From contig CAYWVO010000029.1 in the NCBI GenBank assembly GCA_964461835.1, forward strand, positions 1 to 41,036: a DNA stretch of 41,036 nt, in the 5' to 3' direction. Of the stretch, positions 34,944-41,036 are shown in pieces (positions within the stretch are counted from its first letter, which is position 1; every line of letters starts with the position of its first letter). The notes beneath the pieces were generated by a model. That model was not told where the DNA came from, did no database searches, and saw only the letters and a list, made by a program, of their open reading frames with translations. The position numbers and the translations under genes are program-made. Origin of the DNA: CAYWVO01 sp964461835 (GTDB lineage: Bacteria > Zixibacteria > MSB-5A5 > WJJR01 > JAJRUJ01).

Positions 34944-35897
34944 ATGACCGATCTGTTAGGCAACAAGGTAATCCTCTGGACCGCGTTTAATATCTTCATA
35001 CTGGCCATGCTGGCGATCGACCTTGGGGTCTTTCATCGCCGGGCCCACACAGTTTCCATTAAAGAGGCGCTAATCTGGACCGCGGTCTGGACTGCGCTGA
35101 CCTTGTTGTTCAATGTCGGGGTGTATTACTGGCGCGGAACCGACGTTGCCCTCCAGTTCTTCACCGGGTTTCTCATCGAGCGGGCGCTGTCAATGGATAA
35201 CCTGTTCGTCTTTCTGCTGATTTTCTCCTATTTCGGTGTCGACTCACGGTATCAGCACAAGGTGTTGATGTATGGGATTATCGGCGCGCTGGTGATGCGG
35301 GCGGCGATGATTTTTGCCGGCGTAGCACTGGTCAATATGTTCCACTGGACTCTCTATATTTTCGGCGCCTTTTTGGTGATCACCGGCATCAAAATGGGGT
35401 TGCAGGACGAGGCGGCAGTTCACCCGGAACGCAATATTATCGTCCGGTTGGCGAAACGGATTTTACCCGTTATCCCGGCCTATCATGAGGACAAGTTTTT
35501 CGTGCGCCTTGAAGGCCGGTTAGTTGCGACCCCGTTGCTGTTGGTGGTGGTGGCGATTGAGGTATCCGATTTGATTTTTGCGGTCGACTCAATCCCGGCG
35601 ATTTTCGGCGTAACCACCGACCCGTTCATTATCTACACGTCGAATGTCTTTGCGATTTTGGGACTGCGGGCGTTGTATTTTGCGCTGGCGGGGATGATGA
35701 ATATTTTTGCATATCTCAAGTACGGTCTGGCGGCCGTGTTGACCTTTATTGGAATCAAGATGGTGCTCATGGATATCGTGCACCTGAACATCGTGTTTGC
35801 CCTCAGTGTGGTTGCCGGAATCCTTATCATTTCGATTGTCGCCTCGTTAATCTGGCCGCCGAAAAAACCACCGGCACCGGAACCGGAAGAGATTTAA
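34944..35897 (+). CDS. TerC-family membrane protein (Mn2+ export/metalation type)
   Basis: 317 residues with about eight or nine TM helices. The motifs LIERALSMDNLFVFLLIFSY (about 74-93, with the conserved acidic residue in the membrane) and AIEVSDLIFAVDSIPAIFGV (about 207-226) define TerC. The family exports Mn2+ and helps metalate secreted proteins; tellurite resistance is a historical name. The ATG at 34944 is taken because GGTGAG lies 6 bases before it; the GTG at 34938 would fall inside that site. A GC-rich hairpin follows. Confidence 0.92.
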   Translation: MTDLLGNKVILWTAFNIFILAMLAIDLGVFHRRAHTVSIKEALIWTAVWTALTLLFNVGVYYWRGTDVALQFFTGFLIERALSMDNLFVFLLIFSYFGVDSRYQHKVLMYGIIGALVMRAAMIFAGVALVNMFHWTLYIFGAFLVITGIKMGLQDEAAVHPERNIIVRLAKRILPVIPAYHEDKFFVRLEGRLVATPLLLVVVAIEVSDLIFAVDSIPAIFGVTTDPFIIYTSNVFAILGLRALYFALAGMMNIFAYLKYGLAAVLTFIGIKMVLMDIVHLNIVFALSVVAGILIISIVASLIWPPKKPPAPEPEEI

Positions 35898-35905
35898 TTC
35901 GTCTC

Positions 35906-35937
35906 GTGACTGGCGCACCATCAAGTACGCCAGTCAC
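35906..35937. terminator. Bidirectional hairpin between convergent genes
   Basis: GTGACTGGCG (35906-35915) and CGCCAGTCAC (35928-35937) form a perfect 10-bp stem with a 12-nt loop between the 3' ends of terC (plus) and the cytochrome-porin gene (minus). No T-run follows on either side. Confidence 0.55.
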
Positions 35938-35956
35938 TGTGGGACTATCGAATAAG

Positions 35957-37174
35957 TTAGAACGCTGAAACAAAGCCGACCACCGAGCGAAATTCCTCGC
36001 GTTCGATATCGTAAATCAATTCACCGACCAGCCGCACATTGGTGCGCAGCAAATAACCGGCATGGCCGGAGACCGTCAGGTACTCTGCACCCAGCTCGTC
36101 ACGCAACGCCTCGTCATCAAACTGATCTTCATCCGTTTGTGTCCAGTTGACTAGTCCGGTGAGATACCACTCACTGCGGTCGCCATCCGGCATGAAGATC
36201 AATTCTGCCATCGCGCCGCGACTCTCAACCTCGTCGGGTTCCTCTTCAGCGAAGAGCGGATTTGAATCCCGCCGCTCGAGATATTGCAGGTTTAACTCCA
36301 CGAATTTCCCGTCGGTTACCGTCATATCGGGGCCGACCATCCAGACTTCATCCGTGTTCGTGTTGCCTTCTTTGCCCCAGTAGCCAAACACCCCGACCCG
36401 CAAGTTTTCATTGACGTCCTGAGAGACCCGTCCGACAAACGTCTTGTATTTGTCGTCATCGAAGATATGGCTCTCGTCTGCCTCACTGAGGCCATTGCCG
36501 TTGACGATTTCTACAATGATATCGGTGCCGCTTTCCAGCCCATAGGTTAACATCAATCCGCGGTCGTACTTGAGATTCGCCTGCGCTTGACCAACTTCCA
36601 TGGTGTAGACCGCATAATCTTCGTAGGTGAGACGTAATTCGCGCTTAAACAGCGGGTCGGAGATCTGGAACTGCCCGGCATACACATCAAAATCAACACC
36701 AAAGAGATTGTTGAACATCAAATAGGCGTCCTCAACACCCGCGACCTCGCCACGCTCACTCATGTAGAAGTAAAAATAGTAGGCGAGATGATCGGCCAAC
36801 GATCCGCCGGACATTAATTTCAACGCATAGGGAGTTCCCAGGTCGGTGTTCCGGTCCCCTTCACTTTCATACTTGAGGTAACCGTCCAGCCGCACCGCAA
36901 GGGGAAAGTTGCGAATCAGCGACAGGTTACGGTCACCGGTGTCGACGAAGAAACCGGGCGCCTCCTGATCTTTCAGCACAAAGCCGTTCCCGGCAAAATC
37001 GTCGCCGTAGGCCTTCAGCCGCGGGATGGGATTGTGACAAGTGGTGCAGGACATGCGATACTTGCGGGCAAATGCCGGAATGGCGTCGGCCTGCTGATAA
37101 TCAGCAATCATCCATATTGCTGAAATCACTAAAAACAGCAGCACCGGACTAACAAACAGATAGCGACGATTCAT
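35957..37174 (-). CDS. Fused monoheme cytochrome c-porin (Cyc2-like)
   Basis: 405 residues. After a signal peptide (about 1-31) comes IPAFARKYRMSCTTCHNPIP with one heme c motif at Cys43-Cys46-His47, then PRLKAYGDDFAGNGFVL. The remaining ~330 residues alternate polar and hydrophobic strands with a terminal Phe, as expected of an outer-membrane beta-barrel. N-terminal CxxCH plus a porin is the arrangement of Cyc2 and its relatives (fused cytochrome-porins, including iron oxidases), which carry electrons across the outer membrane. The second ATG (37174) is 5 bases from AGGAGG, better than 37177. It lies 9 bp downstream of the pentaheme cytochrome gene, so the two form one operon. Substrate and direction of electron flow are unknown. 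Confidence 0.8.
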   Translation of the reverse strand: MNRRYLFVSPVLLFLVISAIWMIADYQQADAIPAFARKYRMSCTTCHNPIPRLKAYGDDFAGNGFVLKDQEAPGFFVDTGDRNLSLIRNFPLAVRLDGYLKYESEGDRNTDLGTPYALKLMSGGSLADHLAYYFYFYMSERGEVAGVEDAYLMFNNLFGVDFDVYAGQFQISDPLFKRELRLTYEDYAVYTMEVGQAQANLKYDRGLMLTYGLESGTDIIVEIVNGNGLSEADESHIFDDDKYKTFVGRVSQDVNENLRVGVFGYWGKEGNTNTDEVWMVGPDMTVTDGKFVELNLQYLERRDSNPLFAEEEPDEVESRGAMAELIFMPDGDRSEWYLTGLVNWTQTDEDQFDDEALRDELGAEYLTVSGHAGYLLRTNVRLVGELIYDIEREEFRSVVGFVSAF

Positions 37175-37183
37175 CATCCCCTC

Positions 37184-38575
37184 CTATGGGAGTATGGTCA
37201 CAGCAGTTGAATATTCACTGACTTTGATAACTTCCTTTTCCTCCGCCGGAACCTCAAGAAAATCCGCTACCGGGCCGACCAGTTTCTGATAGTTCAGCGT
37301 GGCCGTGACCGTCATCTGACCCGGCTCAGCCTCATACGGTATCTCGAAGGTAAAGGTCTCAATTTTGGTTTCACGCGGGCCGAAACGGTAATCTACACCA
37401 AGTGATTTCGTGTTCCATTGTTCAATGGTCATCCGACCTTCGGGATCAAAATAGGGCATGCGGAAAATGCGGTCACCAACCGGCACGCCGTCCCGCTGCA
37501 CGCCGGCAAAATCGTCGATGCCGAGCGGCTGGCCCATATCCTGATAGGCAAGCACATCGGCGGCAATAGTATACTCTTCCCCTTCGAACCCTTTCTTATC
37601 AACGGGGAGGTGATATACGTTACCGACCGCGTCTTTTGCCTCGACATGCAACCACACGATGCGGTCTTCCACCGAGCCGGTCGGAAACTTGTGGCCGGTC
37701 TTCTGGTTGAATGCCGTTAAGGTGAAGGTAATCGGGTTGCCGACTACTGTCTCCCGGACATCCGGATGTAACACCATCTCCACCGTACCTTTGATTTTGC
37801 TCTCGACATGTGCCCCGTGGAACATGTGCTGCGCGACATCAGTATACGTGTTCCCCATTTCGGAGCTGAGGCCGGGGGCGTAAGTCATGTGGCAATCTTG
37901 GCAGACCCAACCGGCTTCGTAGTAAGGACCTTCTTTTAGTTCGAGGTGCGTTGATTTTACCCAGATGCCGTATGGGCTTTTTTCATTATGGCAGGTTCCG
38001 CAAAATTCGGCGGTCTGCATAAATTCCGATTTGGCGATTTCGTGGTTGGGTGATTCACCGGTTGCCCGCGTCCCGTATTTGACGTCACCCGGTTGGGTAA
38101 TCCAGTTGTAGTTGAACGGCGTTTCGCCTTCAAAGCCGGTAATTGTGTGACAGAGGTCGCAGGAGACGGATTCATTGGCACGACTGCCTTCTTCCGGATG
38201 TGGGGGCGGGATATCTCCGGCAAGAAACGCCAGCGGCGCGTGGCAGCCGTTGCAGCCGGCCCGGACCTCGGCCACCTCCTCGTCCATTTCGGCGTGCGGG
38301 ACTGCCAGCTTGAAATATTCGATCTCATCCCAGTGATGGGTGTACGCTTTCGACATCATCGCCTGTTCCCATTGCCGGTAGATATCCACGTGGCACGACG
38401 AACCACAGTAATCCGGCGTGTCGTAGTCGTCGTAGGATAGTTTACCCTCACCGTCAGCACCTCCGACTTTGGTTTCCTGGCCGGACACCATGCCGGTGGG
38501 GATTACCAGCAGCACCATCGCGATAGTCAAGGCGGTCGCGAGAGCACCGGCAGATCGATTACCGTTCGCTTGCAT
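37184..38575 (-). CDS. Exported pentaheme cytochrome c (c554-like)
   Basis: 463 residues with a signal peptide (about 10-32). There are five heme attachment sites. Four are canonical CxxCH, with their histidines at residues 112, 143, 196 and 229. The first reads CGSSCH (57-62), a CX3CH with one extra Ser. Conserved histidines elsewhere (for example in HMFHGAH) can act as distal ligands. From about 255 a beta-sandwich domain follows (TFTLTAFNQKTGHKFPTG). This matches periplasmic c554-type multihemes. The second ATG (38575) is used because AAGGAG is 6 bases upstream of it. With the downstream cytochrome-porin it probably forms a periplasm-to-surface electron path. Confidence 0.9.
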   Translation of the reverse strand: MQANGNRSAGALATALTIAMVLLVIPTGMVSGQETKVGGADGEGKLSYDDYDTPDYCGSSCHVDIYRQWEQAMMSKAYTHHWDEIEYFKLAVPHAEMDEEVAEVRAGCNGCHAPLAFLAGDIPPPHPEEGSRANESVSCDLCHTITGFEGETPFNYNWITQPGDVKYGTRATGESPNHEIAKSEFMQTAEFCGTCHNEKSPYGIWVKSTHLELKEGPYYEAGWVCQDCHMTYAPGLSSEMGNTYTDVAQHMFHGAHVESKIKGTVEMVLHPDVRETVVGNPITFTLTAFNQKTGHKFPTGSVEDRIVWLHVEAKDAVGNVYHLPVDKKGFEGEEYTIAADVLAYQDMGQPLGIDDFAGVQRDGVPVGDRIFRMPYFDPEGRMTIEQWNTKSLGVDYRFGPRETKIETFTFEIPYEAEPGQMTVTATLNYQKLVGPVADFLEVPAEEKEVIKVSEYSTAVTILP

Positions 38576-38913
38576 CATGTACTCCTTATTGATTGATATT
38601 TTGGCTCAAATAATTTTTCGTACGGCGATAAACAGCCCTTGTTCATATTGCTAAGTAAGCCGAAAATAGAGAGGCAGGTCAAGGATAGCGTACTTGGAGA
38701 CAATAACTTACCCATATAGTAAGCATATGTGTAGCGCAGGTCGCCATCCCGCGGCTTATTACTAATTCTCGAAAGGTGGCGGTCAGGGATACGAATCTGG
38801 TCCGAATCAGGCCGTAACCTTTGAGGTTTCCAAACACCAACGAATACCGGTGCATAAGAATCCGTCTTGGCTGGATGGGTTGTACACCTGCCACGAAGCA
38901 TACTCTCCCCGGA
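38576..38913. other. Upstream region of the cytochrome operon
   Basis: About 340 bp without a supported gene. It is AT-rich near 38580-38640 and must carry the promoter of the minus-strand cytochrome operon. No clear operator or -35/-10 pair can be chosen. Confidence 0.45.
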
Positions 38914-38957
38914 CATAAAAAAATGGCCACCCCACTATGGATGGGGTGGCCGCTATT
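38914..38957 (-). terminator. Rho-independent terminator, bidirectional
   Basis: GGCCACCCCA (38925-38934) pairs perfectly with TGGGGTGGCC (38942-38951), with a 7-nt loop. On the minus strand the stem is followed by ATTTTTTTATG, on the plus strand by gctattttt. It lies 23 bp after the stop of the minus-strand gene at 38980. Confidence 0.93.
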
Positions 38958-38979
38958 TTTGTCCTATGTGCTTATCGCC

Positions 38980-39336
38980 TTATGACTGAAGCTCGGCCGG
39001 TTGCGATTCCTGCTGAATCTCCGGCTCGGATGTCGAAATTTTCAGGGTCGGCTGTTCACCAATCGGCTGTTCTTTTTCTGGATCCGGCCGTTTGGTTGTC
39101 AAATCCCCGGGGATGGTGGGTGGCTCATCCTCGATAAACCGGATTGTCACTGCCTCGCCCGGATAATCGACAACGAACAATTGATAATAACGACGGAGGC
39201 CCGCGATAATTTCTTCACGGTTAGCCTCAACACGCAGTGAACATTCCCCGCATCGTAGGGTCAAAAAATGTTCGAATGACGTTCCGTCGATCAATTCCGC
39301 GGCAATTTGCTGGACAATCGGTTCCTGATTGGTCAT
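38980..39336 (-). CDS. Short protein resembling N-terminus of HprK-related kinase B
   Basis: 118 residues. FLTLRCGECSLRVEANREEI (about 24-43), then LRRYYQLFV and an IEDEPP segment, resemble what I recall of the N-terminal domain of HprK-related kinase B, including the following KRPDPEK. The kinase domain itself is absent: after a Pro/Glu/Gln-rich tail the gene stops, and a strong terminator follows 23 bp later. Start and upstream stop overlap as TAATG (39334-39338), so translation is coupled to the truncated ATP-grasp gene. In GAK systems (ATP-grasp, amphi-Trp, kinase) these genes are neighbours. The identification is by eye and moderate. Confidence 0.55.
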   Translation of the reverse strand: MTNQEPIVQQIAAELIDGTSFEHFLTLRCGECSLRVEANREEIIAGLRRYYQLFVVDYPGEAVTIRFIEDEPPTIPGDLTTKRPDPEKEQPIGEQPTLKISTSEPEIQQESQPAELQS

Positions 39337-39673
39337 TAGCTGACCTGCTGGATGACGTAGTCCGTGTAATATTTGTCCGCATTCATCCCATGGGCCTCCC
39401 GGACACCGCGGAACCCGCCAAAGGCGGACACTTCAAAGACTACCGGTCCGTCCGGGGTCTCCGCAACATCAACACAGGTGAAATCCAGATTAAAGACGGA
39501 TTGTGCGCGCTGGGCGAGATCGATAATTGCCGGCGTCGGCTCATACGGCTCATAGCGTCCGCCGGCGCGGATCGTCGTGTTCCAGGACTTCCCGTTGTAT
39601 ACCCGGGCATACGTCTTGAGATAGTTGCCGCCCAAAAATACCAGCCCCAGATCACGTCCCGGTAATGCGATTA
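39336..39673 (-). pseudogene. RimK-type ATP-grasp enzyme, 5' part lost at IS630 end
   Basis: About 112 residues of the ATP-grasp C-terminal domain remain: LPGRDLGLVFLGGNYLKTYA, RAGGRYEPYEPT, LDFTCVDVAETPDGPVVFEV and SAFGGFRGVREAHG. The last part holds the Mg-binding Glu (FEVS, where RimK has EVN). Protein similarity stops at the TA next to the IS630 end (39672-39673). The IS terminal repeat happens to supply an in-frame ATG (39684-39686), so an ORF of 116 residues appears, but the N-terminal two thirds of the enzyme are missing. It fits grasp_GAK-like enzymes and overlaps the HprK-like gene. Not functional as a ligase. Confidence 0.75.
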
Positions 39674-39702
39674 GAGCGACTGTCATAAATATTTTCCGAT
39701 TG
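39674..39702 (+). repeat. IS630 left terminal inverted repeat
   Basis: Starts GAGCGACTGTCA after a TA. It matches the right end at 22 of 29 positions. Confidence 0.85.
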
Positions 39703-39752
39703 GCGTCAAGAAAATGCTAGACTTTTGTAAGCGGTTGCGGTAATGTGGGTTC

Positions 39753-40778
39753 ATGGCGCGCCGGTTACTTCAACCGAACCCGGAGAACGGGAGTATTCAG
39801 GCACTCAAGGAGACGGCACGGGTGGGTTCGCCTGAGACCGCGCTGCGGTGCACTGCTATGCAACTGCTGGTCACCGGGGTGACGCGTGCCCAGGTGTGTC
39901 AGGCGTTGGTGGTGAGTGAGCGATCGTTACGCAGTTGGATTAACGCGTTTAATGCGCGTGGCATCGATGGATTGATAGTGCAGAAACGACCGGGACGCAC
40001 GGCGATCCTCCATGGTGAACAAGCCGAGCAGTTCGCCCGTCTGATCGCCGAGCCCGAGCATGCGGAGCGGACCTTCTGGACGGCCAAGGCGTTCCATGGC
40101 TACCTCTCCGACACCTATCAGGTGGCGTGCAGTTATGAAACGGTGGTGCGCTTCTTCCATCGGCAGGGCTTTGCCCTCAAAGTGCCGCAACCGTGGCCGG
40201 ATCGTCAGGATGAAGCGCAACGCGAGGCCTTTCGACAGCAGCTGCAGGAACTTAGTCAGAAGCCGGACGTGGAGGTCTGGTTTGCTGATGAGTCCGGGTT
40301 CGAGGGGGGATCCGCGCCCCGGCGGCGCTGGGACAAAAAGGGTCAGAAAACGCGCAGCACCAAAAACGGCGATCACCGCCGCATGAATGTGATGGGGATG
40401 GTCTGTCCACGGACTGGGGAGTTCTTCGCCATCGAGGCCTCCCATTCCGATGCGGAGACCTTCCAGGCGTTCCTCACCGAGGCGCACACATCCGTCACCT
40501 TCCCACGACCGCGCAATATCCTCATTGTCGACAATGCCTCGTGGCACAAACGGAAATCTCTCAACTGGCACGGCTGGGAGGTGAGGTATTTACCACCCTA
40601 CTCACCCGATCTCAATCCGATCGAACGCATCTGGCTGGTGATGAAGGCCGCCTGGTTCAACAACTATCTCTGTCGCAATCTCGACCAACTCATCGAACGC
40701 CTGGATCGCGCCATTCTCGACGTCATCGACAATCCCCAACGCACCAGCCACACCACCGCAATCGGAAAATTAATCTGA
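39753..40778 (+). CDS. IS630 family transposase
   Basis: 341 residues, full length. The N-terminal helix-turn-helix (VTRAQVCQALVVSERSLRSW, about 42-61) is followed by the DDE catalytic domain: first Asp in WFADESGF (about 176-183), second in ILIVDNASWHK (about 256-266), and the Glu in PPYSPDLNPIERIW (about 280-293). No frameshift is needed, so the element could be active. The stop codon lies inside the right terminal repeat. Confidence 0.95.
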   Translation: MARRLLQPNPENGSIQALKETARVGSPETALRCTAMQLLVTGVTRAQVCQALVVSERSLRSWINAFNARGIDGLIVQKRPGRTAILHGEQAEQFARLIAEPEHAERTFWTAKAFHGYLSDTYQVACSYETVVRFFHRQGFALKVPQPWPDRQDEAQREAFRQQLQELSQKPDVEVWFADESGFEGGSAPRRRWDKKGQKTRSTKNGDHRRMNVMGMVCPRTGEFFAIEASHSDAETFQAFLTEAHTSVTFPRPRNILIVDNASWHKRKSLNWHGWEVRYLPPYSPDLNPIERIWLVMKAAWFNNYLCRNLDQLIERLDRAILDVIDNPQRTSHTTAIGKLI

Positions 40779-40787
40779 CAACCACTC
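40759..40787 (-). repeat. IS630 right terminal inverted repeat
   Basis: Reverse complement starts GAGTGGTTGTCA. It overlaps the last codons and stop of the transposase. TA follows at 40788-40789. Confidence 0.85.
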
Positions 40788-40861
40788 TAACAATCGCAGT
40801 GCTGGCCGGCTGCACGATTGTCTTCTTTGCGATTTCGGTGAAGATGTTTCGCTGGCAGTAA
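40788..40861 (+). pseudogene. C-terminal scrap of a membrane protein (ABC-2 permease-like)
   Basis: The last 24 codons of an ORF on the plus strand: LTIAVLAGCTIVFFAISVKM followed by FRWQ and a stop. One TM helix with a basic/aromatic end is the usual ending of ABC-2 type permeases. Its upstream part is missing: across the IS the left flank encodes an ATP-grasp enzyme on the other strand. Confidence 0.5.
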
Positions 40862-41036
40862 AACGTTCCTTGGAGTCGTAGGTCTAAGCCCTTCCATGTG
40901 CGCCGCAGATGTCTCGCCTGGCCATTCGATTGAATTTACCAGAACCACCCAACTATGTCATCCCGGCCTTGAGCCGGGATCCAGTTACCCGGGGCACAGC
41001 CCCGGGACAAGCCGGTTGTTTTGTGCGCGGCAGGTC
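40862..41036. repeat. REP-like palindromes at window end
   Basis: ATCCCGGCcttgaGCCGGGAT (40960-40980) and CCCGGGGCacaGCCCCGGG (40988-41006). They are of the same general kind as the units near 27.9, 28.15 and 30.5 kb. No gene is supported. Confidence 0.7.

Larger units (their letters stand above)
39674..40787 (+). mobile_element. IS630-family insertion sequence
   Basis: 1114 bp, complete. Imperfect 29-bp terminal inverted repeats (22 of 29 identical) lie at 39674-39702 and 40759-40787; both end with the shared inner part ATTTTCCGATTG. TA dinucleotides flank both ends (39672-39673 and 40788-40789), the duplication expected for IS630/Tc1-type insertion. One intact transposase gene is inside. 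Confidence 0.92.

Overview
The window is a chromosomal stretch of a Gram-negative, GC-moderate bacterium with a mosaic, partly anaerobic-type gene content. The signs are: outer-membrane beta-barrel and multiheme cytochrome genes, lipoproteins with lipoboxes, dockerin-like secreted proteins, a Ser/Thr kinase fused to TPRs, a GAK-type ATP-grasp remnant, and a peroxiredoxin that seems to use selenocysteine. This mix resembles uncultured FCB-group lineages (Zixibacteria-like) or deltaproteobacterial lineages. The sequence alone does not fix the phylum.

Layout. 1-1109: AT-rich, 3'-incomplete C5 DNA methyltransferase. 1647-5070 (minus): SnoaL-like protein and a Ser/Thr kinase with TolB-like and TPR modules. 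5288-8583 (plus): deacetylase-like protein, AAC(3)-family acyltransferase and a methyltransferase fused to a zinc ribbon. 8646-10260 (minus): membrane protein and alkyltransferase-like DNA repair protein. 10366-12559 (plus): MacB-type ABC exporter whose permease is frameshifted at a GGCT repeat. 12788-13852: Fn3/LRR lipoprotein broken by two frameshifts. 14055-16624 (minus): cupin, small secreted protein, TPR protein, GNAT, tRNA-Arg(TCT). 17126-19425: lipoprotein (minus), HD-domain protein and RluD-type pseudouridine synthase (plus). 19604-26766 (plus): nuoAHJKLMN, exactly the seven membrane-arm subunits of complex I. 26842-27697: two overlapping genes for unknown single-TM proteins. 27698-30763: palindromic repeats around two secreted dockerin/cohesin-like proteins. 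30764-31468 (minus): AhpC-type peroxiredoxin with an in-frame TGA at the peroxidatic cysteine. 31629-34628 (minus): ComB-like phosphatase, gyrB, dciA. 34944-35897 (plus): TerC. 35957-38575 (minus): fused monoheme cytochrome-porin (Cyc2-like) and pentaheme cytochrome. 38980-41036: remnant of a GAK-like operon cut by a complete IS630 element, an orphan permease tail, and REP-like palindromes.

The most rewarding points are: (i) the selenoperoxiredoxin, which has a SECIS-like hairpin directly after the UGA with GGU loop spacing and a bulged U like E. coli fdhF; (ii) the Cyc2-like porin-cytochrome next to a pentaheme cytochrome, which suggests electron transfer across the outer membrane; (iii) an interspersed hairpin repeat with conserved pairing in three copies; (iv) the IS630 element, whose two flanks come from unrelated genes; and (v) the uncharacterised two-gene membrane/coiled-coil module. 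Three frame disruptions lie within about 0.8 kb (12349-13125), so either local gene decay or consensus errors must be considered there.
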